Assembly (NCBI GenBank): GCA_900551915.1
Contig: URXT01000001.1
Location: 62,001-126,000 of the forward strand
From: an uncultured bacterium
GTDB taxonomy: Bacteria; Cyanobacteriota; Vampirovibrionia; Gastranaerophilales; Gastranaerophilaceae
DNA length: 64,000 nucleotides
Direction of reading: 5' to 3'
Part shown: piece after piece, positions 1 to 8,158 of the stretch
Position numbering within the stretch: the first letter of the stretch is position 1
Layout: every line of letters starts with the position of its first letter
The notes under the pieces: generated by a model
What the model saw: only the letters and a program-made list of their open reading frames with translations
Told to the model about the DNA's origin: nothing
The model's database searches: none
Translations under genes and position numbers: made by a program

Positions 1-261
1 GCCGAGCTTCGTCCGAACCAGAAGGATCAGGATAGTCTGCCTGAATACGCCGTATTGGATGATATTATTGAAATGTATGTTGAAAAACTTTGTCCGTTAG
101 AAGAAATTTATGAAAAATATGACAGGGCTTTGGTTGATGAAACTGTGAAGAAAATTCATCGGGCGCAATTTAAGCGTAAACAGTGCTGTTTAGGAGTAAG
201 GTTGACTGAAAGGTCTTTTACAAACGGAGTTTCGTACCCTATTGTCCAAAGATATTTATAA
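1..261 (+). CDS. nadE: NAD+ synthetase, C-terminal fragment (5' end outside window)
   Basis: The frame is open from base 1 and begins in the middle of the protein with AELRPNQKDQDSLP. This is the conserved C-terminal segment of glutamine-dependent NAD+ synthetase, the enzyme that amidates nicotinic acid adenine dinucleotide to NAD+ in the cytosol using ATP. The fragment then shows the family's late features: an acidic helix, an RAQFKRKQ basic stretch in which Lys and Arg contact the nucleotide, and a final YPIVQRYL that matches the usual YPI(T/V)xRF end. About 86 residues are visible. The amidase and Rossmann domains lie upstream of the window. A hairpin directly follows the stop codon. Confidence 0.88.
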   Translation, partial: AELRPNQKDQDSLPEYAVLDDIIEMYVEKLCPLEEIYEKYDRALVDETVKKIHRAQFKRKQCCLGVRLTERSFTNGVSYPIVQRYL

Positions 262-263
262 AA

Positions 264-279
264 ACCCGAATTGTCGGGT
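264..279. terminator. Bidirectional hairpin between nadE and the facing prepilin gene
   Basis: A perfect 6-bp stem (ACCCGA / TCGGGT) with a 4-nt loop is flanked by A's on the left and a short T-rich stretch on the right. It sits between two convergent stop codons, so it can serve both nadE and the minus-strand prepilin. The T tract is weak. Confidence 0.55.
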
Positions 280-281
280 CT

Positions 282-959
282 TTATAATTCACCTGCAGTA
301 TATTTTTTATAATAATACTTAGTATCAAGAAACCCTGGCTTAGTGAGGGCATAATACGTGCAGCCAAGTCCTGCATATAAGCCTTTCTCCGATTCATTGC
401 AATTGTAGTTGTATAGATTTGAGCAACCGATTTTGCCGCCGCATGGCATAATCTGTTTTTCCATAACACGAAAAGTAAATACATCCCGTCCCCAGGCATT
501 TGGTTTTTTAAATGGGCCGTTTACGTCAACGCTTATCATACGTCCATGTTTATTAGTGCCGCCAAAAATAATCAGTCTGCCTTCTTTAGTTATGAATTTA
601 TTTTTGGAAAAATAGTAGTTTGAATTGGGAGTATTACCAGTGGTAATATTGATTTTGTCTCCAGCATATGTATAATAGATGATATCCTCTTTATAGCAGG
701 AATTGTTGCTGCAGTCCTTGGCATTGTCATAATATTTCATAAAAAGATTTTTAGTTTGTTCATCATCATATAGTTTTATAACATTCCCGATATCTTCGCC
801 GTGTTCATTTGAAATTAAATTAACTATGTTTTGAAGTTCGGCATAGCTTTTGTTTAGGGAAACCAGAATTGATTTTGTCTGCTGTTTCTGAATCAAAGCC
901 GGCAGCGTCATAGCTGCAACAATCCCGATAATGCCAAGGGTAATCAAAACTTCAGCCAT
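282..959 (-). CDS. Prepilin-like protein with type IV pilin N-terminus; start probably out of frame upstream
   Basis: The open frame starts with MAEVLITLGIIGIVAAMTLP, the hydrophobic helix of type IV pilins and type II secretion pseudopilins, including the Glu that becomes residue 5 after cleavage. Reading upstream in frame gives AFTM and then no ATG before a TGA, and no ribosome-binding site precedes 959. A good site (AAGGAG) and an ATG lie at 1045-1066. They are out of register by one base because of a C9 run at 1004-1012. With eight C's the protein would start at 1047 with a 27-residue leader (MLKFSKHN...FYTA) and an A|FTMAE cleavage site. The soluble domain carries VDVNGPFKKPNAWGRDVF and a late GCTYYAL motif shared with the other prepilins here. 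The function of the mature protein is unknown. Confidence 0.75.
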   Translation of the reverse strand: MAEVLITLGIIGIVAAMTLPALIQKQQTKSILVSLNKSYAELQNIVNLISNEHGEDIGNVIKLYDDEQTKNLFMKYYDNAKDCSNNSCYKEDIIYYTYAGDKINITTGNTPNSNYYFSKNKFITKEGRLIIFGGTNKHGRMISVDVNGPFKKPNAWGRDVFTFRVMEKQIMPCGGKIGCSNLYNYNCNESEKGLYAGLGCTYYALTKPGFLDTKYYYKKYTAGEL

Positions 960-1003
960 TGTAAATGCTGTATAAAAAATTAAAGGAGAGTTAGATTTTG
1001 AAG

Positions 1004-1012
1004 CCCCCCCCC
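1004..1012. repeat. C9 homopolymer tract in prepilin leader (candidate phase-variation tract)
   Basis: Nine consecutive C's (nine G's in the coding strand of the prepilin) lie between the only good start site (ATG at 1045-1047) and the pilin frame. The distance from ATG 1047 to the in-frame ATG at 959 is 88 bases, one more than a multiple of three. Loss of one base, or gain of two, restores a continuous frame with no stop. Slippage of poly-G tracts is a known cause of phase variation in other bacteria. A sequencing or assembly indel would look the same. Confidence 0.6.
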
Positions 1013-1119
1013 TGGCTCAAAGTATTGTGTTTACTGAATTTTAGCATGTTTGCGTATCTCCTTTTTTATTAATATTCTTTGTTTATTATAAATCATTTTC
1101 TGCTTATCTGCAACTTAAC

Positions 1120-1959
1120 TTATAAATTTTCTAGCGCTGCAATTTTCATTGCGTTGAAGTCAGGAGTTCTGCCAAACCAGATTTCCTGAGCACTTATTGC
1201 CTGATAAATCAGCATATCAAGACCGTTTATTGTTCGCAAACCAAGTTTTTCTGCGGTTTTTAGAAGAATTGTTTTTTTAGGATTGTAAATTACATCATAA
1301 ACAGTCGAATTTTCTGGCATGGTTTTTAAAACATTTTCTTCTACCGGTGTCATATCGGCTGAACGCCCCTGCATTCCGATAGGTGTTGTGTTTACAAGCA
1401 TTTGATAGCGGCTTAAGTCGCGAACCTGGTCGATTTGATATGCTGTAAAAGTAATTTCAGGAAATTTCCTTCTCATATAAGCCAAATAATCCATGGCATT
1501 GGGAATGTTTCTTGTGTAAACACCGATTTCGGAAACTCCGCATTCAGACAGCGCCAGAACCGCAGCTCTGCTTGCTCCGCCTGTTCCTAAAAGAGCAACA
1601 TTCGCACCTTTTAAATCAATATCTTTCGGAATTGCTTTTTTAAAGCCTGAAGCGTCTGTGTTGTATCCTGACAATGTTTTATCAGCATTAATTTTTACAG
1701 TGTTCACTGCGCCTGCAATGTCAGCGTATTTATCAACCTCGTTTATGAAAAGCGTAATCGGAAGTTTCAGCGGGATTGTCACGTTAAAGCCGGAATAATT
1801 TTCGCGTTTTAAGAATTTCACGCGGTCAACCAAATCCTCCGGATCAGTTTCAAGAAGTTCATAACTTGCATTTACTCCAAGACTTTCAAAGCCTGCCTTG
1901 TGAATGAATGCTGAAATCGAATGTCCGAGCGGGAAACCAATTAATCCGAATTTTTGCAT
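1120..1959 (-). CDS. aroE: Shikimate dehydrogenase
   Basis: This enzyme reduces 3-dehydroshikimate to shikimate with NADPH in the aromatic amino acid pathway. The N-terminal substrate domain has GFPLGHSISAFIHKAGF and the NVTIPLKLP segment with the catalytic lysine. AGAVNTV and GYNTDASGF follow. The Rossmann domain has the LLGTGGASRA nucleotide loop, and the end carries NGLDMLIYQA. About 279 aa is normal for AroE. I chose the ATG at 1957-1959 (MQKFGLIGF) because GGGAGGG lies just upstream. An earlier ATG would add eleven non-conserved residues. It stands alone on the minus strand, with a prepilin downstream. Confidence 0.93.
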   Translation of the reverse strand: MQKFGLIGFPLGHSISAFIHKAGFESLGVNASYELLETDPEDLVDRVKFLKRENYSGFNVTIPLKLPITLFINEVDKYADIAGAVNTVKINADKTLSGYNTDASGFKKAIPKDIDLKGANVALLGTGGASRAAVLALSECGVSEIGVYTRNIPNAMDYLAYMRRKFPEITFTAYQIDQVRDLSRYQMLVNTTPIGMQGRSADMTPVEENVLKTMPENSTVYDVIYNPKKTILLKTAEKLGLRTINGLDMLIYQAISAQEIWFGRTPDFNAMKIAALENL

Positions 1960-2067
1960 AAACCCTCCCAATTTCATTATATCTTTAAACAATCATAACA
2001 GAAATATTTATAAAAACTGAATTGTAACAAAATGTAAACATGAATTTAAAAACGGCTGAAATTTAGT

Positions 2068-2132
2068 TATAATCTGCTGTATGGTATGGTGCGGTGCCGT
2101 ACTGTCAATAGTTTCCGGCTTTTTGTTTTAAT
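2068..2132 (+). other. Orphan -10 box followed by a terminator-like hairpin; possible small RNA
   Basis: In the gap between aroE and mntA (both on the minus strand), the plus strand has a perfect TATAAT at 2068-2073. About 30 bases later comes an imperfect hairpin closed by GCCG/CGGC (2096-2119), followed by TTTTTGTTTT. The -35 region is poor. A transcript of about 50 nt could be made, but nothing confirms it. Confidence 0.25.
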
Positions 2133-2173
2133 AAAAATACAGGGAAAATCGATTTTAACCATTTTAGAATTTT

Positions 2174-2217
2174 TAAAAAGTTATCCTTCCTTTTCAGGGG
2201 AAAGGTAACTTTTTTTA
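2174..2217. terminator. Hairpin overlapping the end of mntA
   Basis: AAAAAGTTATCC (2175-2186) pairs, with one mismatch, with GGTAACTTTTTT (2204-2216) across a loop of about 17 nt. A T run follows on either strand. It closes the lptC-to-mntA gene run on the minus strand and could also stop plus-strand transcription from the orphan -10 box at 2068. Confidence 0.45.
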
Positions 2218-2510
2218 TAGAAAATTTTACCGTAATTGTCAATGCTTTCTTTTAACGCCTGATTTTCGATTTCGTTGTAGTTTAGAATATCAAATTTGTA
2301 AGGTGTTGAAAGCTCGTCGAGTTCACAGGCAATATGGCGAAGCCCTTTGCTGTCTATCTCTCCAAAAATTGCAAAATCAATGTCTGAAGCCGGTTTGTAA
2401 TTCCCTTTTGCTCTTGAGCCAAAAATTTTGACCATTTCGATACTTTCAATTTCTGAAAAAAGGTTTTGTATTAATTTTATAGTTTCATCATCAAGCCCGA
2501 AAAATTCCAT
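2181..2510 (-). CDS. mntA: MntA-type minimal nucleotidyltransferase (antitoxin of a HepT/MntA pair)
   Basis: This is a small cytosolic nucleotidyltransferase of 109 aa with the family signature GSx10DxD: Gly31-Ser32, then Asp43 and Asp45, the metal-binding residues. In type VII toxin-antitoxin pairs the enzyme inactivates its HepT partner by adding AMP to a tyrosine. It is encoded directly after hepT, and the two genes share one base (TAATG), which indicates translational coupling. The pair is also known as HI0073/HI0074-like. The 3' end of the gene is part of a hairpin. Family and motif are clear; the toxin role is inferred from homologous pairs. Confidence 0.82.
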   Translation of the reverse strand: MEFFGLDDETIKLIQNLFSEIESIEMVKIFGSRAKGNYKPASDIDFAIFGEIDSKGLRHIACELDELSTPYKFDILNYNEIENQALKESIDNYGKIFYKKSYLSPEKEG

Positions 2511-2911
2511 TAAAGTTTTTCCCCCAGCTTTTCAGAAAGATTGTGTAACTGTTTTGTATATTCGTTGAGAATTTCGTTTGCAAGTTCTTTAGCAAAACTT
2601 TGATTGTATGTATGAGAGGTTTTGTTCCGGGCTTCCATCATTAAAATCCAGATTTTGCCGTCTTCAATCAGATTGTTTGAAAATGCTGATTTTATGGCTT
2701 CGCGCGGCGTATCTGTTTTTATCCCGCTGTATTCAAGATAATCCTTGATTGTTTTCCACGCAAGTTCAAACGCTATTTCAAAAGCTTGAACAAGCGCCAT
2801 TGTATAAATTTTTGAAATCCCGTCCCTATTTATGCACTCTACTGTTTCATCAAGATTGTCCAGTGCTGTTTTGTAATTTTCAAATCTCTGAATCCATCGT
2901 GTTTCCTGCAT
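2510..2911 (-). CDS. hepT: HepT-like / HI0074-family protein, putative RNase toxin of the MntA pair
   Basis: This is an all-helical protein of 133 aa of the nucleotidyltransferase substrate-binding family. It has the HEPN-type active motif R-x4-H-x-Y (Arg95, His100, Tyr102, in ARNKTSHTY). In characterised HepT toxins Arg and His form the RNase site and the Tyr is the residue modified by MntA. All three are present, so the toxin looks intact. The order toxin then antitoxin and the one-base overlap match known pairs. It lies 30 bases downstream of topA in the same orientation, so it may be transcribed with that housekeeping operon, which is unusual for a mobile toxin-antitoxin unit. Confidence 0.8.
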   Translation of the reverse strand: MQETRWIQRFENYKTALDNLDETVECINRDGISKIYTMALVQAFEIAFELAWKTIKDYLEYSGIKTDTPREAIKSAFSNNLIEDGKIWILMMEARNKTSHTYNQSFAKELANEILNEYTKQLHNLSEKLGEKL

Positions 2912-2941
2912 AAAATCTCCTTTTTTTGAATTCTGTCCGGT

Positions 2942-5299
2942 TTATTCCGCCGGCATTTCATCACTTGGTGTCTCCGCGTCAGCAGTCTCAGTGACCGGAG
3001 CCTTGTAGCCGCAGGAACGGTTTGAACATTCGATAGTTGTGCCTTTTTTAAGTTCTTTTTTTACTAAAAGCCCGCCGCAGTCAGGACAAACTTCGCCTGT
3101 CGGTTCATTCCATAAAACAAAGTCACAATCCGGATATTTGTCACACCCGAAAAATACTGTTCCGCGTTTTGATTTTCTCTCAACAATAACGCCTTTGCCG
3201 CATTTCGGGCAAGTTACACCGGTTGAGCGGCGGTAAGGTTTTCTGAATTTGCAGCCTTCGTTTGTGCATTCAAGATATTTCCCGTAAGGCCCCTGTTTAA
3301 ACACCATTTCAGAACCGCATTTTTCGCATTTTGCTTCGCATACTTCGGGGGCGTTTGAGGGTGCGCCTTCCATGTTTTCAGTCAAAACATTCATTGACAT
3401 AACGGTTTTGCACTCGGGATAGCCTGAGCAGCCCAAAAATTGCTGGCCTTTGCGGCTTGTTTTGACAAGCATAGGCTTGCCGCAGTTCGGGCATTTGATG
3501 TTGCTTTCGATTTTTACACGCTCGCTGCTTCCAAGGGCCTTATTAACTTCCTGAATAAAAGGTTCGTAGAATTTTTCCAGCACCTCATTCCAAATCAGTT
3601 TTTTGTCGGCAATTTCGTCCAGCTTGCTCTCCATGCCGGCTGTGAATTTGTAATCCATAATGTCGGCAAACTGTGCGACAAGCTGTTTTGAAACCGTTCG
3701 GCCAAGAAGCGTCGGATGAAGCGCTTTTTCACGTTTTTCGACGTATTTTCTGGTCTGAATAACCGTGATAATTGTCGCATAAGTTGACGGACGTCCGATA
3801 CCGTGCTCTTCAAGCGCTTTAACCAGCGAGGCTTCGTTGTAGCGCGGAGGCGGCTGTGTAAAGTGCTGTTTCGGCGTAATTTTTCTGCAAATCACTTTGT
3901 CGCCTTTTTCTAAATCCGGAATTTTAGAATCCGCTGCTTTTTCGTCTTCTTCTGAGTCGTTGTAAAGCTTTAAAAACCCGTCGAAGGTGACTTTTGAAGT
4001 TCCGGCTTTTAATATGCAGTCGCCTGCCTGAATTTCGATTGATTTGTTTGCGATTTCTGCATTTGACATCTGAGAAGACATAAATTTATTCCAGATGAGT
4101 TTGTAAAGCTTATACTGGTCAGCGTCAAGATACTGTTTAATGCTGTCCGGCGTGCGTTCGGGGTATGACGGACGGATCGCTTCGTGCGCATCCTGAACAT
4201 TTTGTTTGCCTTTTGTGTAAATGTTCGGGGTTTCGGGATAATATTTTTCGCCGTAATTCCCGAGAATAAAATCTTTTGCCATTGCCTGCGCATCGTCTGA
4301 AACCCTGACACTGTCGGTTCTCATATAGGTAATCAAACCGACCGGAGTTCCGTCGATTTCCATACCTTCGTAAAGTTTCTGGGCAACCTGCATTGTTTTT
4401 TGAACGCCAAAACCGAGTTTTGAACTTGCTGCGCGCTGGAGGGTCGAAGTTATAAAAGGCGCGGTGGGTTTGCGCTTCATTGATTTTTTTGTGACCTTTG
4501 CAACTTCAAATTCGCGAGCCGGGTCTTTTAAATAATCAACAATTTTTTGCGCATCTTCCTGATTTTTAATTGTTTTTTCAATTGCTTTATTTTTGTATTT
4601 TGAAAGCTCGGCTTCAAAAACTTTTCCGTCTTTGTCGAGGTCTGTATGGATTGACCAGTATTCCTGCGGAACAAATGCTTCGATTTCCTCTTCGCGCTCG
4701 CAAATCATTCTTAATGCAACCGACTGAACGCGGCCGGCTGAAAGGTTTCTGTTGCCGATTTGCTTCCAGAGCACGGGGCTTAATTTGTAGCCTACAAGTT
4801 TGTCTAAGATTTGGCGGGTCTGCTGGGCCTGCACCATATCCATATCAATTCCGCGCGGATTTTCAACAGAATGTTTTACGGCTTTCGGGGTAATTTCGTT
4901 AAAAACAATTCTTAAAACTTTTTCATCCGGAACCTTTAAAAGCTGGCGGACGTGCCAGGCTATAGCTTCTCCCTCGCGGTCAGGGTCGGAGGCAAGGTAA
5001 ATTTTGTCAACTTTCTGGGCTAAATCATTGAGCTTTTTAACAACCGCCTGTTTTCCCGGAATTACTTCAAACTTCGGTGTAAAGTGGTTCTGGATATCAA
5101 AGCCGAGGTTTTCGGTTGAGGGGTCTTTTGTCGGAAGATTTCGCACATGGCCGAAACTCGCCTCAATCTGAAAACTGTCGCCTAAAATCTTTCTGATTGT
5201 TTTGGATTTTGCAGGAGACTCGACTATAACTAAAGATTTTTCTTTTTTATTAGATGCTTTTTTAGCGGGTTTCTCTGCCGCTGCTGCTGCTTTTGCCAT
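2942..5299 (-). CDS. topA: DNA topoisomerase I
   Basis: This is a type IA topoisomerase that relaxes negative supercoils by single-strand passage. The N-terminal Toprim domain starts at SLVIVESPAKSKTI and includes the acidic SDPDREGEAIAWH triad. The catalytic tyrosine is about residue 325 in GLITYMRTDS. The C-terminus carries four zinc-ribbon repeats of the CPxCG...C type between about residues 600 and 770. At 785 aa it is in the usual size range. A lysine/alanine-rich N-terminal tail of about 20 residues precedes the Toprim domain. It follows dprA by only six bases, so the two are cotranscribed. Confidence 0.95.
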   Translation of the reverse strand: MAKAAAAAEKPAKKASNKKEKSLVIVESPAKSKTIRKILGDSFQIEASFGHVRNLPTKDPSTENLGFDIQNHFTPKFEVIPGKQAVVKKLNDLAQKVDKIYLASDPDREGEAIAWHVRQLLKVPDEKVLRIVFNEITPKAVKHSVENPRGIDMDMVQAQQTRQILDKLVGYKLSPVLWKQIGNRNLSAGRVQSVALRMICEREEEIEAFVPQEYWSIHTDLDKDGKVFEAELSKYKNKAIEKTIKNQEDAQKIVDYLKDPAREFEVAKVTKKSMKRKPTAPFITSTLQRAASSKLGFGVQKTMQVAQKLYEGMEIDGTPVGLITYMRTDSVRVSDDAQAMAKDFILGNYGEKYYPETPNIYTKGKQNVQDAHEAIRPSYPERTPDSIKQYLDADQYKLYKLIWNKFMSSQMSNAEIANKSIEIQAGDCILKAGTSKVTFDGFLKLYNDSEEDEKAADSKIPDLEKGDKVICRKITPKQHFTQPPPRYNEASLVKALEEHGIGRPSTYATIITVIQTRKYVEKREKALHPTLLGRTVSKQLVAQFADIMDYKFTAGMESKLDEIADKKLIWNEVLEKFYEPFIQEVNKALGSSERVKIESNIKCPNCGKPMLVKTSRKGQQFLGCSGYPECKTVMSMNVLTENMEGAPSNAPEVCEAKCEKCGSEMVFKQGPYGKYLECTNEGCKFRKPYRRSTGVTCPKCGKGVIVERKSKRGTVFFGCDKYPDCDFVLWNEPTGEVCPDCGGLLVKKELKKGTTIECSNRSCGYKAPVTETADAETPSDEMPAE

Positions 5300-5305
5300 T
5301 TATAT

Positions 5306-6391
5306 TTACACCCTCTTATATCTGTCGCCGTTGACCTGTTCTATTATGCCCTTAAGCTCCATTGTTGTCAAGTTGATTAACAGCGTGTCAAAGTCGATTT
5401 TTGTAATTGCCATAATTTCATCAACGCCTTTTTCTTCAACCTCAATTGCGCTTAAGATTTTTGCTTCTGCGTCATCAAGATTTGTCAAATCTATTTTCAA
5501 TTGTTCTGCCGGCTTAATTTCCCAGCCGAGCGCCTCAAGAATGTCTTCTGACTTTGTAACGAGTGTTGCTCCGTTTTTGAGAAGTTTGTAAATGCCTTCG
5601 GTATTTGGATTTGTAATAAGCCCCGGAATGCACATCAATTCGCGTCCCTGCTCAAGCGTTAAGTTTGCCGTAATGAGCGCGCCGCTTTTGATTGAGGCTT
5701 CTGCAACGAGCGTTCCGTATGAAAGCCCAGAAACAATCCTGTTTCTCTGCGGAAACCTGAATTTTAGCGGCTCAAAGGTCGGATAATATTCAGAGAAGAT
5801 TACACCTCCGCCGTTTTCAATTTGTTTGTACAAATCTTTGTTTGCTGCCGGATATGTGAAATCAAAACCGCTTGCAATAACTCCGATTGTTTTTAAATTG
5901 TTATCGAGCGCCGCAACATGCGCAGCCGTATCAACGCCGGAGGCAAGTCCTGAAACTATACAAATATCTGTGTTTGCAAATCCTTCCAAAAGTTTGTGAA
6001 CAGCGTCTTTTGCATATTTTGACGTTTTTCTCGAGCCGACAACCGCCAGAGTTTTTTCGAAATTAATGCTTTTCAAATCACCTTTGTAAAAAAGTACAGA
6101 TGGCGGATTGTCAATATTCTTAAGCATTTCGGGATAGTTGTCATCCTCAAAAGTTAAATATCCGATTTCTTTTTCGTTTACAAGTTCAAGCGCTTTGTCA
6201 GGATTTGTTTTGTCTCGGAATTTGATAAAGTTTTCGGCTTTTTTTATGCTTAAGCCTTCAATATTTTTCAATTCGTCAGACGTCGCATTAAACGCCTTTT
6301 CAATGTCTTTGAAATGTTCAAAAAGTTTCAGTGTAAAAGCACTGTCGATTTGTTCTATTGATGAAAATGCTATCCAGTATTTATCCTTCAT
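5306..6391 (-). CDS. dprA: DNA-processing protein DprA
   Basis: DprA loads RecA on incoming single-stranded DNA during natural transformation. The Rossmann-like core is recognisable in AVVGSRKTS, IVSGLASGVDTAAH, GVIASGFDFTYP and the RFPQRNRIVSGLS segment. A winged-helix DML1-like domain forms the C-terminus. I chose the ATG at 6389-6391 (MKDKYWIAF): AGGAAA lies just before it and it overlaps the end of the TPR gene by 11 bases. The next upstream ATG would add ten residues of MLKELRRNRK. With the prepilins in this window, DprA leaves open a DNA-uptake role, but no uptake machinery is visible here. Confidence 0.93.
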   Translation of the reverse strand: MKDKYWIAFSSIEQIDSAFTLKLFEHFKDIEKAFNATSDELKNIEGLSIKKAENFIKFRDKTNPDKALELVNEKEIGYLTFEDDNYPEMLKNIDNPPSVLFYKGDLKSINFEKTLAVVGSRKTSKYAKDAVHKLLEGFANTDICIVSGLASGVDTAAHVAALDNNLKTIGVIASGFDFTYPAANKDLYKQIENGGGVIFSEYYPTFEPLKFRFPQRNRIVSGLSYGTLVAEASIKSGALITANLTLEQGRELMCIPGLITNPNTEGIYKLLKNGATLVTKSEDILEALGWEIKPAEQLKIDLTNLDDAEAKILSAIEVEEKGVDEIMAITKIDFDTLLINLTTMELKGIIEQVNGDRYKRV

Positions 6392-7157
6392 TTTCCTGTT
6401 TCTTCTTAATTCTTTCAACAAGTTTTTTGATATTTTCTTTTTCTTCAGCGGGAATATTTAAATCCATGTATGATTCAAAATATTCAATTGCATCCTCCAT
6501 ATCGCCGCGTGCTAAAAATAAAATTGCGGCTTTTTTATATGCGGGATGAAAAGCGTCGTTTACGGCGATTGCTTTAAGGAAATTTGAGAGCGCCTTGTCG
6601 ATTTCGTCGTTTGCCTCGTAAGCCTGGCCGAGATAGTAATAAAGCCATTCGTTATTTTCTTTGTATTGAAGAACGTTTTCAAAGTTTTCTGCTGCAAGCG
6701 CGTAATTACCGAGTTCAAAGTGAACTTTACCCAAATCATAGTATGCGTCATAGTTTTCGGGCTGATGTTCGAGGATTTTTTCGAGTTCGTCAATTGCCAA
6801 ATCCAGACGGGCGTCTTCCATGTAAAACCTTGCAAGAAAATGCGCCAGAACCATCTCTTGTGGGAGTTCGTAAACACCTTGCGAAAGAAGCTGGATTCCG
6901 TTTTCGTAATCTTTTTCTTTGTAATAAAGTTCTGCAAGGTTTACGTATATCTGCGCTAATTTCGGATTTAATTTTATTGCTTTGAGAAAATTTTCTTCGG
7001 CCTTTTCCGTGTTTCCCGTGTGAAGATAACAAAGCCCGATATTATTATAAATTTCAGCAGATTCTTCGCCGGTTTCAACAACCGAACTGAATAAGTCCAA
7101 AGCTTTTTCAAAATCTTTTTTCTTGAATGCCTCTAATGCCTGTTCAATCTTACTCAT
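6381..7157 (-). CDS. Tetratricopeptide repeat protein
   Basis: The whole 258-aa protein is built from about seven 34-residue TPR units with the usual W/L-G-Y-A-F spacing (for example IYNNIGLCYLHTGNTEKAEENFLKAIKLNP). It has no signal peptide and no membrane segment, so it is likely a cytosolic scaffold. It lies between the lptA-like gene and dprA, with a 17-base gap and an 11-base overlap respectively, so it belongs to the same transcript. The partner protein cannot be named from sequence. Confidence 0.85.
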   Translation of the reverse strand: MSKIEQALEAFKKKDFEKALDLFSSVVETGEESAEIYNNIGLCYLHTGNTEKAEENFLKAIKLNPKLAQIYVNLAELYYKEKDYENGIQLLSQGVYELPQEMVLAHFLARFYMEDARLDLAIDELEKILEHQPENYDAYYDLGKVHFELGNYALAAENFENVLQYKENNEWLYYYLGQAYEANDEIDKALSNFLKAIAVNDAFHPAYKKAAILFLARGDMEDAIEYFESYMDLNIPAEEKENIKKLVERIKKKQENEG

Positions 7158-7174
7158 AATTACTCCTTCAAGGG

Positions 7175-8158
7175 CTATAATCCAAGCGTCATTTCTTCGT
7201 CATCGCCGTTACCGCCGCCTCCGATGTTTTTAATTACCGTGCGGGTATTGCCTTCTGCGTGGAAGTCTTTTGGTTTCAAAATCATACGGATTTTGTCGGC
7301 GTAAATCGTGCGCATGCCTTGTGTTATGCTTGAGCGGCCGACAAAATATATTTCATTGGGTTTCTTTGTTGTTTTGTCAGGGTAAACCGCAATTTTCGGC
7401 CCTTGCGCAAAGTAATCCTGATACCATACTTTGACATTTCCGCTTGCATTAAAGGTGTTTGTGTTTTGAGTGTATTCCTGTCTGGCGGATTTTAAGGTTA
7501 ATGTATCACCGTTTTCCATAATGGCGTTTGTTGTTGTATTTCCGGTTGCTGTGATTAATTTTGTTGCATCATCATAGTAAAATCTGTCGGCAAAAGATTC
7601 GTTGTCCTGCTGTTTTACTCTGGCGTTTCCGATTAATTCCAGGTCTTGCAAATCGCCGTTTTTGTTTGTTTTGATGATTGCTTTGTTTGAAAAGGTCTCA
7701 AGTTCTTTGTACATAATTGTTACAGCGCCGGTTGCAGTCATTACACCTGTTTTTGTGTTGTATTCCTGAACGTCTGCGTTTATTACAACAATCGGTTTCT
7801 GGCCTTCAAAAACAATTGATTGCGAATCCCCTTCGGCTCTTACAATCTTTGTTATAAGCGATAATTTAAGAATGTTTGCTTTAACTTCGCGTTTTTTATT
7901 CTTCTTAATTTCATATGCGTAAGGTTTATCATAAAAAGTTGCGGTATCAAGCTTTTGGCCGTCAATTACGTTAACATCGGCTTTTTGACCTTCAACACGG
8001 AGGCTGTCAACTGAAACTTTTACATCTCCGCTGAATTTAATTTTGCTGTCGCCTTCGTTAAAAGTCTGTGTTTTTGATTCAATAACAAGATCTGCCGCCT
8101 GGACTGCCAGGCCTGCAAATAAAAATATTCCTATAAATGCAATCAATATCTTTTTCAT
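7175..8158 (-). CDS. lptA: LptA/OstA-like periplasmic lipopolysaccharide transport protein
   Basis: An N-terminal signal peptide (MKKILIAFIGIFLFAGLAVQA) is followed by repeated beta-strand units of the OstA/LptA jelly-roll type, such as FSGDVKVSV, ATGAVTIMY and ASGNVKVWY. LptA forms the periplasmic bridge that carries lipopolysaccharide to the outer membrane. At 327 aa the protein is much longer than the roughly 185 aa of the enterobacterial protein and probably holds two or more OstA units. It overlaps lptC by four bases (ATGA), supporting the assignment. The C-terminus ends in a glycine-rich and acidic tail. Confidence 0.8.
   Translation of the reverse strand: MKKILIAFIGIFLFAGLAVQAADLVIESKTQTFNEGDSKIKFSGDVKVSVDSLRVEGQKADVNVIDGQKLDTATFYDKPYAYEIKKNKKREVKANILKLSLITKIVRAEGDSQSIVFEGQKPIVVINADVQEYNTKTGVMTATGAVTIMYKELETFSNKAIIKTNKNGDLQDLELIGNARVKQQDNESFADRFYYDDATKLITATGNTTTNAIMENGDTLTLKSARQEYTQNTNTFNASGNVKVWYQDYFAQGPKIAVYPDKTTKKPNEIYFVGRSSITQGMRTIYADKIRMILKPKDFHAEGNTRTVIKNIGGGGNGDDEEMTLGL

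Noticed and set aside
239-499. An open frame of 86 aa on the minus strand inside the prepilin gene
   Set aside because: It overlaps the prepilin in another frame, has no ribosome-binding site and has no recognisable protein features.
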